32,941 bases of DNA, from the NCBI GenBank assembly GCA_945487905.1, contig CALYTW010000013.1, positions 1 to 32,941 on the forward strand, read 5' to 3'. The DNA comes from an uncultured cyanobacterium (GTDB lineage: Bacteria > Cyanobacteriota > Vampirovibrionia > Gastranaerophilales > Gastranaerophilaceae). Shown here piece by piece: positions 23,918 through 30,939 of this stretch. The first letter of the stretch is position 1. Every line of letters starts with the position of its first letter. The position numbers were made by a program, and so were the translations under genes. Under the pieces are notes generated by a model. That model ran no database searches and was not told the origin of the DNA. It saw only the letters and a list, made by a program, of their open reading frames with translations.

Positions 23918-25222
23918 TTAAATAATATGCTCAGGCATAGCAAAACTGCCTTGCTGAAGTCTCTTTTCAAGTTCGCCTTCCGGTCTGTAGAAGGGTTCTA
24001 CTGTCATGATTCTTGCAGCAATATCCGGATAGTGATATATAAATTTTAATTCGCTCTCCGTTAATGGTTTTTGCGTATGTACGTTAGCGTAACGTGCCAG
24101 TTCAAGAATATTTCTCGCTTCGTTTTCATCCTTAAATTCAATTTCAAGTTTATTATATACGTTTCTAAACCCTTTAATACCGCCGTATTCTCCGGTTGTA
24201 ATCATACGCCCTGTTTCAATAATTTCAGGTTCGCCTCTACCGAGTTCCTCAAAATCATAAAGTTCATAATTTCTTCTGTCTTTCAAAGCACCGTCTGCGT
24301 GAATGCCTGATTCGTGTGCAAAAGCGTTATCACCAACGGCAGGCTGATTCATAGGAATCGGAAGCCCAAACGCATAAGCGGTATATTTGGCAAGCTTCCA
24401 CGATTTTGACAAATCGATTTGCTCATCAACAACATATTTGCCCTTGAATCCTGCAGATTTTAAGCAAGCCAAAAGACAGGAAACCAAATCTGCATTACCC
24501 GCACGTTCGCCCATGCCGTTTATTGCTGTATTTATATAAGCATCAACCCCTGCATCAACTGCTGCCATTGCACCTTCAACGGAACAAGCGACAGCCATTC
24601 CCAAATCGTTATGGAAGTGGAGTTCTATAGGCATTTCTACCGCTTTTGCAAGTTGGAATATCCTGTTATAAGTTGTATGAGGATCTTCATAGCCTAAAGT
24701 ATCACAGTATCTGAATCTCTGTGCTCCGCATTTTTTTGTTTCCTTTGCTATTTTTATTAAAAACTCCAAATCGCTTCTGGAAGCATCTTCGGCATTAACA
24801 CCAATTGTCTTAGCACCTTTTGTAACCGCACATTCAACAGCTTCACAGGTCATTCTCAAGATATCATCCGCTGTTTTTGCACCCAAATATTTACCACGAA
24901 TCATTTGCACCGAGGTTGATTGAGACAGATTGCAATGTTCAAGCAAAGGACAATTGCCAAAAGCAAGCTCAACATCTGATGTAATGGCTCTCATCCAGCC
25001 TGAAAGCCTTGTTTTTCTAATAACACCACGCTTTACAAGTTCCAAATTTGCGTTCAAATAGTTAATTTCGTGCATTGTAGTAGGAAAACCAAATTCCGAC
25101 TGAGTGATTCCCATATCATCAAGCATCAGGTTTATTATTGTTTTTTGGAGTTTTGCAAGCCCCAATCTTGAAGTCTGAACCCCGTCTCTGTTCGTTACAT
25201 CCACAAAATATATTTTCGGCAT
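23918..25222 (-). CDS. Homocitrate / 2-isopropylmalate synthase-family enzyme
   Basis: A HMGL-like TIM-barrel acyltransferase that condenses acetyl-CoA with a 2-oxo acid. The 434-residue protein begins YFVDVTNRDGVQTSRLG (equivalent to DTTLRDGEQ), then has LHFHNDLGMAVA with the metal-binding His-x-His, and NGMGERAGNADL. It continues with AFAHESGIHADGALKD. The C-terminal leucine-binding regulatory domain of full LeuA is not evident, so it resembles homocitrate synthases (NifV/LysS type) or citramalate-type enzymes. No nif, leu or lys genes are adjacent, so the substrate cannot be set. The ATG has AAGGAAG upstream, and a TATAAT lies at 25266-25271. Confidence 0.8.
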   Translation of the reverse strand: MPKIYFVDVTNRDGVQTSRLGLAKLQKTIINLMLDDMGITQSEFGFPTTMHEINYLNANLELVKRGVIRKTRLSGWMRAITSDVELAFGNCPLLEHCNLSQSTSVQMIRGKYLGAKTADDILRMTCEAVECAVTKGAKTIGVNAEDASRSDLEFLIKIAKETKKCGAQRFRYCDTLGYEDPHTTYNRIFQLAKAVEMPIELHFHNDLGMAVACSVEGAMAAVDAGVDAYINTAINGMGERAGNADLVSCLLACLKSAGFKGKYVVDEQIDLSKSWKLAKYTAYAFGLPIPMNQPAVGDNAFAHESGIHADGALKDRRNYELYDFEELGRGEPEIIETGRMITTGEYGGIKGFRNVYNKLEIEFKDENEARNILELARYANVHTQKPLTESELKFIYHYPDIAARIMTVEPFYRPEGELEKRLQQGSFAMPEHII

Positions 25223-25265
25223 AATACTTCCTTTGTTTGTAAATATGCATCATTTTACAACAGAA

Positions 25266-25271
25266 ATTATA
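25266..25271 (-). promoter_or_regulatory. -10 element upstream of the homocitrate/IPM synthase-like gene
   Basis: A perfect minus-strand TATAAT, 44 bp ahead of the ATG, with a weak TTTAAT -35 (25289-25294) at 17 bp. Confidence 0.45.
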
Positions 25272-25342
25272 TTCCAACAAGTTTAGATATTAAATAACTT
25301 AGAGAAAAAGGCTTTTATTTTAGAAAATGTCGGTGCAGTTTT

Positions 25343-25594
25343 TCATTTTACCTTGTTAAAAAAGTCTTCTGGGGGGGGGGGGAAATGCATACCGGTCTCA
25401 TCAATAGAAATCGCATTTAAAAAATCATATTTGCCGTCAGGCTGTTTGTTTGATGCTATGTTGTGAATAACACACAGCCTAATCATTCCGGTGTCATGAA
25501 ATTCTGTATTTATCGCCAAAACATCATATACGAATTTTTCAAGACGCTTAACATAATTTATTACCTGAGTTGATTTGCAATACTTTTTCCGACT
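25343..25594 (-). pseudogene. Gene remnant without start, containing a G12/C12 tract
   Basis: The minus strand is open for 84 codons from 25594 to a TGA at 25343-25345 and reads like protein: VKRLEKFVYDVLAINTEF, then MIRLCVIHNIASNK, then GMHFPPPPEDFFNKVK. There is no ATG near the front in this frame. However, an ATG at 25552-25554 in another frame would join it if one base were added within the next few codons (M-L-x-RLEKF). The four-proline stretch is made by twelve C (plus-strand G at 25371-25382). I do not recognise the family. It may be a frameshifted gene, or a sequencing/assembly error at one site. It overlaps the 3' end of the symporter gene. Confidence 0.5.
25371..25382. repeat. Homopolymer G12 tract
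   Basis: Twelve consecutive G in an otherwise AT-rich intergenic stretch. On the minus strand it is a C12 run inside an open frame. Such tracts slip during replication and are also prone to length errors in sequencing. Confidence 0.95.
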
Positions 25595-27039
25595 TCATAG
25601 CGTTCACAGTAGCGTTTAAGCTCCTTTACAACTATTCCTGACAATGCATAAACAGCTATTAAATTCGGTACAGCTAAAAATAATGTAACCGCATCCGACA
25701 AGTTGATTATTGAGCGGAAATTCATTGCAGATCCTGCAATTATACAAATGCAATAAATTGCCTGAAAAACTCTTGTATTTAATTTACCCCCGCCAAATAA
25801 AAAATTCCATGCTTTTACTCCGTAATATGAACCGCAAAGCATAGTAGAAAGAACAAAACAGCTTGCCATTACCGTAAGAAGAATAGGAAACCAACTGCAA
25901 ATTGTTCCAAAAGCTTTTGAAGTCAGCTCAATACCGGCAATTCCGTCTACGCTCAAATAAGCACCCGAAACAACTATTACGAAAGCAGTTGCAACACCTA
26001 CAATAACTGTATCGACAAAAGGTTGAAGCATTGATATAAAAGCCTGTACAACAGGTTTGTTTGTATTTACCGCAGAAAATGCAATCGGTGCAGTACCAAG
26101 TCCTGATTCATTCGCAAACATTGCCCTTCTGAATCCCCATAGCATACACGCAAAAGCTCCTCCGGTCATTGCTTTTGGAGAAAAAGCTTCTCTAAAAATC
26201 ATCTCAATTGTATGCGGTAAGTGACCTATGTTTAAAATACATACCAAAAACGCACTTGCTACGTACAAAGAACACATAACAGGTGTAACTTTTGAAGTAA
26301 ATTTTCCTATGGCTTTTACCCCTCCGATTACGGTAAACCAAGTGATTAAAGCAACTATCGCTCCAAGAAGCCACCCGTTATCAGCAAAAATACTTGAATC
26401 CCCACCTGTTACTTCCGTAAATTGAGCAGTCATAGCATTTATTTGAAACAGGTTCCAACCGCCAATCATAGCAAAAACAGCACATACAGCATAAATTTTT
26501 GCGAGAACAATTCCTATTTTTTCAATCGATTTGCCTCTGCCTTTGAATGCTACAGGAATATAATACATAGGCCCGCCTGATACCGTTCCGTCAGGGTTTG
26601 TGTGACGAAATTTAACGCCAAGCAAAACTTCCGAAAATTTTAATGCCATCGAAAACAATCCGGCAATAATCATCCAAAAAATTACCCCTGGCCCGCCTAT
26701 TGATACTGCCGCTGCTGAACCTGCAACATTGCCGATTCCTGCAGAAGCGGAAATCGTTGCACTTAAGGCTTGAAAAGACGAAAGTTCTCCTTTTTTCTTA
26801 CGCTGATAGCCCGTAGGGTTGTTGTGTACAAAGTTGTCCGTAATTAATCTTACGGCATGTTTAAACCCCCAAAAGCCTATAAAACCAAGCCTCAGAGTAA
26901 AAAATACAGCAGAGAATATTAACAGAGCTACAAGAAACTCTATTTTAATTCCATGTATTGTTACCGAAGAAAATATAACTCCGGAAACCTTGTCCGCTAT
27001 CGGAGCAAGCGTGCTATCTATTACGGCATCTATATTCAT
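25561..27039 (-). CDS. Alanine or glycine:cation symporter (AGCS family)
   Basis: A 492-residue inner-membrane transporter with about 11 hydrophobic helices. It carries the AGCS hallmarks: FQALSATISASAGIGNVAGSA with GIGNVAG near residue 100, GGPMYYI after GTVSGGPM, and RRAMFANESGLGTAPIAFSA. It imports alanine, glycine or a related amino acid with sodium. The ATG has only a weak purine-rich site. It is transcribed alone; upstream is the divergent region before the flavodoxin-fold gene, downstream a gene remnant overlaps its end. Confidence 0.94.
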   Translation of the reverse strand: MNIDAVIDSTLAPIADKVSGVIFSSVTIHGIKIEFLVALLIFSAVFFTLRLGFIGFWGFKHAVRLITDNFVHNNPTGYQRKKKGELSSFQALSATISASAGIGNVAGSAAAVSIGGPGVIFWMIIAGLFSMALKFSEVLLGVKFRHTNPDGTVSGGPMYYIPVAFKGRGKSIEKIGIVLAKIYAVCAVFAMIGGWNLFQINAMTAQFTEVTGGDSSIFADNGWLLGAIVALITWFTVIGGVKAIGKFTSKVTPVMCSLYVASAFLVCILNIGHLPHTIEMIFREAFSPKAMTGGAFACMLWGFRRAMFANESGLGTAPIAFSAVNTNKPVVQAFISMLQPFVDTVIVGVATAFVIVVSGAYLSVDGIAGIELTSKAFGTICSWFPILLTVMASCFVLSTMLCGSYYGVKAWNFLFGGGKLNTRVFQAIYCICIIAGSAMNFRSIINLSDAVTLFLAVPNLIAVYALSGIVVKELKRYCERYEVGKSIANQLR

Positions 27040-27099
27040 AGATTCTATTCTAATACAAAAAAATAATTATGTTTCGATATAATTTAATGTGCAGTTTTA

Positions 27100-27129
27100 T
27101 TGACTTTAGACAATGTACATAGATAATAA
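27100..27129 (+). promoter_or_regulatory. Possible promoter ahead of the flavodoxin-fold gene
   Basis: TTGACT (27100-27105) and TAATAA (27124-27129) with an 18-bp spacer. It would give a leader of about 190 bases before the ATG at 27329, containing a short frame with its own ribosome site. Confidence 0.4.
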
Positions 27130-27172
27130 GATTATAAGGTGTTTACGCTTAACAGTCGCTGAGGGAGTATAT

Positions 27173-27229
27173 ATGCAATATGTGAAATTAGTAAACACAA
27201 GGGTTGATAGTGTTTTACCGATGGTTTGA
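27173..27229 (+). CDS. Possible 18-codon leader ORF
   Basis: ATG at 27173 lies 5 bases after a strong GAGGGAG site and encodes MQYVKLVNTRVDSVLPMV before TGA. A second open stretch in another frame (from about 27205 to the TGA at 27330-27332) reads FYRWFDKKRINKIK and overlaps the next gene's ATG. Together these could be a regulatory leader or a decayed small gene. I cannot tell which. Confidence 0.25.
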   Translation: MQYVKLVNTRVDSVLPMV

Positions 27230-27328
27230 TAAGAAACGGATAAACAAGATAAAGTCGTTATTAGAAAAAGACTTGAAGCTCCATACGTATCGCATATCAA
27301 GACAGGACTATATTAAAGGAGAAAATAA

Positions 27329-27964
27329 ATGAAGGTATTGTTATTTAACGGTTCACCGCACAAAAACGGCTGTACTTATACAGCATTGGAAGAAGTAGCG
27401 AACACATTAGAAGAAGAAGGCATAGAATCTGAAATATACCAAATCGGTACAGGTTCAATAACACCATGCAAAGCTTGCTATGCTTGTGCAAAGCTTGGGA
27501 AATGCATAATCAATGATGATGATGTTAATAACTTCGTGGAATATGCAAAGGGATTTGACGGTTATATATTTGGATCTCCGGTTCATTACGGTTCGGCATG
27601 CGGAGGTATAACAGCATTTTTGGACAGAGCGTTTTTTGTAAGTTTTAGAAGCAGAAAAGGAGTTTTTGAACATAAACCTGCTGCCGCAATAGCAAGTGCC
27701 AGACGTGCCGGCACAACTGCCACATTAGACCAGCTTAATAAATATTTCACGATTTCACAAATGCCTGTCATCTCAGGAAGATATTGGAATATGGTACACG
27801 GAGCTACAGCAGATGAAGTTAAGCAAGATTTGGAAGGAATGCAGAATATGAGGATTCTTGCACGAAACATGGCTTGGCATTTAAAATGCCGTGAAGCAGG
27901 AGAAAAAGCAGGTATCCCAATGCCGAAAAAAGAAGAAACTGTCTTTACAAATTTTATCCGGTAA
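27329..27964 (+). CDS. Flavodoxin-fold NAD(P)H-dependent oxidoreductase, iron-sulfur flavoprotein-like
   Basis: 211 residues of the NADPH-dependent FMN reductase superfamily. The N-terminal LLFNGSPHKNGCTYTAL is the FMN phosphate-binding loop, and FGSPVHYGSACG binds the isoalloxazine ring. Between them CKACYACAKLGKC (Cx2Cx2Cx5C) resembles the compact cysteine motif of iron-sulfur flavoproteins, so a 4Fe-4S cluster is possible but not certain. Cytoplasmic redox role; substrate unknown. A strong AAGGAG site precedes the ATG. A broken small gene follows after 15 bp in the same direction and may once have been its operon partner. Confidence 0.85.
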   Translation: MKVLLFNGSPHKNGCTYTALEEVANTLEEEGIESEIYQIGTGSITPCKACYACAKLGKCIINDDDVNNFVEYAKGFDGYIFGSPVHYGSACGGITAFLDRAFFVSFRSRKGVFEHKPAAAIASARRAGTTATLDQLNKYFTISQMPVISGRYWNMVHGATADEVKQDLEGMQNMRILARNMAWHLKCREAGEKAGIPMPKKEETVFTNFIR

Positions 27965-27979
27965 AGGAAAGAACATAAA

Positions 27980-28216
27980 ATGAAAAATTTTTACTTTCAA
28001 TTTTAATAATTTCGTTTATGGCACAGAGCAGTTGTTACGGTGGAAAATTAAACAAAGAAAGCGAAGTGACTAAAAATATGAGTAGCGGGAAAATAGTACA
28101 AACAGCAGGCAGAGATATTAAAATAGGAATATTAAAGACGGTAAAACCTTTGTTATGAAAAATACTGTCAGAAGTTTCCTGAAATTGAAGAAATTCTTGA
28201 CAAGTTAGGATTATAA
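27980..28216 (+). pseudogene. Broken gene for a small exported protein
   Basis: After an AAGGAAAG site, ATG at 27980 reads MKNFYFQF and stops. Adding one base in the A5T5 run of codons 2-4 would give MKKFLLSILIISFMAQSSCY, a textbook signal peptide. It then stays open through GKIVQTAGRD to a TGA near 28158. A further frame change gives a natural-looking end, CQKFPEIEEILDKLGL, closing with TAA at 28214-28216. At least two frameshifts are therefore needed. The TAGRD segment recalls exported carboxymuconolactone decarboxylase-like proteins, but the rest of that domain is missing, so the family is a guess. Confidence 0.5.
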
Positions 28217-28225
28217 CTGCCGAAA

Positions 28226-28684
28226 TTAAATCCCCATACCTTTGTAGCTCTGATAATCTGTCATAATCCTTGTAACAAATCTCTGAGAATGTTTAGGGAC
28301 AGTATTTCCACTCCGTTTTACAGCCTCAGGCCCGGAATTATATGCGGCGACGGCGAGTTCCATCGACCCGAATCTGTCATACATATTTTTATAATAGGTT
28401 ATTCCGCCTTTTATATTATCATCGAGTTTGTATGGGTCTAGCCCCAAAGGCTTGGCTGTTGAATGAGACAATTGAAATACTCCTATATGTCCGCCGGCAC
28501 CGTATGCTGATTGATTAAATCCGGATTCGGTTTTTGCAATACTCAGAACTATCGCAGGCTCAACCCCCATTTCTTTTGCCTGCTTAATAATATTTTGCTT
28601 AACTTCTTCTGTGTTCGATGCAAAAGAAATACCGCAAATTAACATGCATAGAACAATTAATAACCCCCTATAAAATTTTCTCAT
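28226..28684 (-). CDS. Secreted lytic transglycosylase (SLT domain)
   Basis: A small 152-residue exported enzyme that cleaves the glycan strands of peptidoglycan to 1,6-anhydro-muropeptides. Residues 1-22 form a signal peptide (basic start, hydrophobic core, cut after SFA). The SLT fold follows: AIVLSIAKTESGFNQSAYG with catalytic Glu53, GVFQLSHSTAKPLG, and AVAAYNSGPEAV. It is close to the minimal size for a family-1 SLT domain and has no wall-binding module. Its stop is 9 bp from the end of the broken gene on the other strand. Confidence 0.92.
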   Translation of the reverse strand: MRKFYRGLLIVLCMLICGISFASNTEEVKQNIIKQAKEMGVEPAIVLSIAKTESGFNQSAYGAGGHIGVFQLSHSTAKPLGLDPYKLDDNIKGGITYYKNMYDRFGSMELAVAAYNSGPEAVKRSGNTVPKHSQRFVTRIMTDYQSYKGMGI

Positions 28685-28978
28685 TTAGCACACCCTCATC
28701 ATCTGAAACACTAACTATATATTATCATGTTTAATTATAAATCAGAATTAAGTTGTTACAATCAGCCACATTTACGTATTAAATGTTGAATTATCGGCAA
28801 AATTATATTGGTATCATGAGCAGGGTTGCTTTTTCCATATCACTTGCTTTATAAAAATTTCATCATTAGAATTTGCCTGAAGTTTATTAATCAATTTTTC
28901 AAATAAATTGTTTCGCACATCCCGAACAGAAGCTGATTTGAATAATTCTCCAGGTGCTAAGAAACTTTAATCTAATGC
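28685..28978. other. Intergenic region with a possible gene fragment
   Basis: On the minus strand 28814-28969 is open for about 50 codons without an ATG start (FLAPGELFKSASVRDVRNN, then LFEKLINKLQANSNDE) and ends in TGA. The residue make-up looks coding, and it lies directly after the TolC-family gene in the same direction. It could be the remains of a downstream operon partner. I do not recognise it, and chance is not excluded. The rest is AT-rich upstream sequence of the transglycosylase. Confidence 0.3.
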
Positions 28979-30379
28979 TTATATATCTTCCGGATTTAGG
29001 TTTAATACTTTTTCTTCTAACATAACAAGCGGAACACCTATTTCTTTTTCCAGACTTGCCGCCGTTACGTTATAATTAAGCATTGCATTGTAAAAGTCCA
29101 AACGTGCATTCAAATACGTATTCTCTCCGTCTTTCAACTCTATTGCATTACCGACTCCGGCTTTATACCTTCCCGTAACCTGTCTATACTGTTCTTCTGC
29201 CTGATCAAGAGCAAGTTTGGCAATAACAATTGATTCCGCAGCAGTTTGCAAGTCTATATAGTTCTTTTTAACATTCAAGTAAACCTCATCCTTAACAGAT
29301 TTGTATTCCGCCTGACTTTTATTAAATTCTGCTCTTGCCTGATTAACCTGTTTTTTAATATTTACAAGATTCAGTCCTGTGTATTTTAACCCGATTCCAA
29401 CCTGCATTGAACGCATATCATAAGCATTACCCAATCCGTTGCCGTAACTTCCGTAAGCACCCAAATCCGGCGTGAATTGTCTTCTTGCCGCTCTCAGGTT
29501 CATTTTAGCAGCTTTTGCTGTTTTTTCGGCAGACAAAAGTTCGGGTCGCATCTCCAAAGCATTATTTATGGCATCTTCTTCCGTAATATCATATCTGTTT
29601 AACAATAATTTATCGGACAGTTCGTAATTTTTATACTCGGGAATACCCATTATTTTAGAAAGCTGTACCTGTGCAACTTCAAGAACATTTTTCGCTTTTA
29701 CAAGATTCAATTGGGCTTTACCCAAATTATACTCAGCAGTTACCACATCTATTTTAGGCTTTGTACCGAATTTATAAAAACCTTTTGCCTGTTCCAACTG
29801 TAACTGATAATCTTTTACCGTATCTTCATATACTTTTACCTGTGCCTGAGCAAACAAAATATTATAATAAGTCGACTTAATACCGTATATTATCGTGTTA
29901 ATATTTTCTTTTGTATTTTCTTTGCTTGCCTGATACAAGTTTTTTACAGAATCCGCCGATGCTTTGGTTTTTCCAAAGTCAAAAAGAAGCATATCAGCAG
30001 AAACATTGGGGATATAACCAATCGTATTATATAAACGACTGTACGGAAGCGGTAAGTTCTTAAGGTGTGTATATTTTGTTCCGCTTCTTGAAATATCAGC
30101 ACCCGCACTTATACTCGGGAAATAATTAGCCCATGCCTGCCCTATTTTCGACTTATAAACTTCTTCATCATATATTGATGCACTGATAACAGGATTATTC
30201 TCTATTGCAATTTTCACACAATCGTCCAGCGACAAAACCGAATGAATTTCATTTGTGTATACCTGTTGTTCTGTTTTGGTTTTATTCTTCTTGGGTTGTT
30301 TTAGATCCTGAATGGCAAAGGCGGCATTAATCGTAAGTGCCAGCAAACATAAAATTACTGCTATTCTATTTATTTTCAT
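28979..30379 (-). CDS. TolC-family outer membrane channel protein
   Basis: 466 residues with a signal peptide (about 1-22, ending AAFA). Two OEP repeats, each a beta-strand pair with long helices, form the trimeric channel-tunnel of efflux pumps or type I secretion systems. Typical features are LSLDDCVKIAIENNPVI near residue 50, the long Gln/Ala/Glu-rich helices, and the second-repeat RPELLSAEKTAKAAKMNLRA. The late segment VTGRYKAGVGNAIELKDGEN is also typical. No inner-membrane pump or adaptor gene is next to it, so the partner is elsewhere. The ATG follows a GAGAG site and a TATAAT-containing promoter. Confidence 0.93.
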   Translation of the reverse strand: MKINRIAVILCLLALTINAAFAIQDLKQPKKNKTKTEQQVYTNEIHSVLSLDDCVKIAIENNPVISASIYDEEVYKSKIGQAWANYFPSISAGADISRSGTKYTHLKNLPLPYSRLYNTIGYIPNVSADMLLFDFGKTKASADSVKNLYQASKENTKENINTIIYGIKSTYYNILFAQAQVKVYEDTVKDYQLQLEQAKGFYKFGTKPKIDVVTAEYNLGKAQLNLVKAKNVLEVAQVQLSKIMGIPEYKNYELSDKLLLNRYDITEEDAINNALEMRPELLSAEKTAKAAKMNLRAARRQFTPDLGAYGSYGNGLGNAYDMRSMQVGIGLKYTGLNLVNIKKQVNQARAEFNKSQAEYKSVKDEVYLNVKKNYIDLQTAAESIVIAKLALDQAEEQYRQVTGRYKAGVGNAIELKDGENTYLNARLDFYNAMLNYNVTAASLEKEIGVPLVMLEEKVLNLNPEDI

Positions 30380-30425
30380 AAAATCTTGCTCTCTTAGCTA
30401 ATCCCTGTGTATAAAAACAATCATA

Positions 30426-30431
30426 ATTATA
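30426..30431 (-). promoter_or_regulatory. Extended -10 of the TolC-family gene
   Basis: Minus-strand TATAAT with TGG directly upstream (extended -10), about 47 bp before the ATG. The -35 (TTTCAG at 17 bp) is weak, as often seen with extended -10 promoters. Confidence 0.5.
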
Positions 30432-30555
30432 CCATAACTAAATTAAAACTGAAAGTTCAGGCACATTTTTTATATTATACCTTTTGCGGTATACGTTCAG
30501 GTAATGAAAAATGCAGAACGGATATTACAATAAAGTTAAAGAAACGGAGGTAAAT

Positions 30556-30888
30556 ATGAAAAAAATCTTGCCCCTAATCCTTATTTTAACTTCATATCCG
30601 GTTTTTGCATCCTGCCCTATCAGCGACAGTGCGTGTATAGCTGAATATCAGCAGACACAAAGCTCAAATCCATTGACAATGCCAATACCCAAAAACAGCA
30701 GTGCAAACACATTTGTTCCGACACCCTCTGCAACCAGCCTTAAAAGGGAAATTGCACCGGCAAGAGGTCTGAGAATGTTCGGCTCTACTGATGAAGACTA
30801 TGGCTATAATGCAAGCTGTCAATTCGGAGTCTGCCAAAACACCGGTACACCGAAAACCTTTTCTCCAAACAACGAACAACGATTTTAA
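30556..30888 (+). CDS. Small exported protein of unknown function
   Basis: 110 residues from the ATG at 30556, chosen because a strong GGAGG lies 5 bases upstream. A longer frame begins at 30511 but would hide the signal peptide. Residues 1-18 are a signal sequence (KKILPLILILTSYPVFA). The mature start SCPISDSACIAEYQ could be cut by signal peptidase I, or be lipid-modified at the first Cys if FAS-C serves as a lipobox. The mature part has four cysteines, two in the first 10 residues and two near the end (CQFGVC), possibly forming disulfides, and a Pro/Ser/Thr-rich low-complexity middle. No known domain. Divergent from tolC. Confidence 0.75.
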   Translation: MKKILPLILILTSYPVFASCPISDSACIAEYQQTQSSNPLTMPIPKNSSANTFVPTPSATSLKREIAPARGLRMFGSTDEDYGYNASCQFGVCQNTGTPKTFSPNNEQRF

Positions 30889-30894
30889 AAGAAC

Positions 30895-30939
30895 AGCGGG
30901 GGTGCTGTCTTTCAGACAGCACCCCCGCTATTACTAATC
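30895..30939. terminator. Strong bidirectional terminator
   Basis: A perfect 16-bp stem (30895-30910 with 30914-30929) with a 3-base loop TTC, among the most GC-rich stretches in the window. It is flanked by ATTACTAATCTTTTT on the plus side and GTTCTTTTAAAAT on the minus side. It lies between two convergent genes and serves both, overlapping nothing but the last bases before each stop. Confidence 0.9.

Noticed and set aside
23899-23928. ATATTAT/ATAATAT inverted repeat between mfd and the synthase gene
   Set aside because: A/T-only arms with a 16-base loop are expected by chance in this composition; too weak for a terminator.
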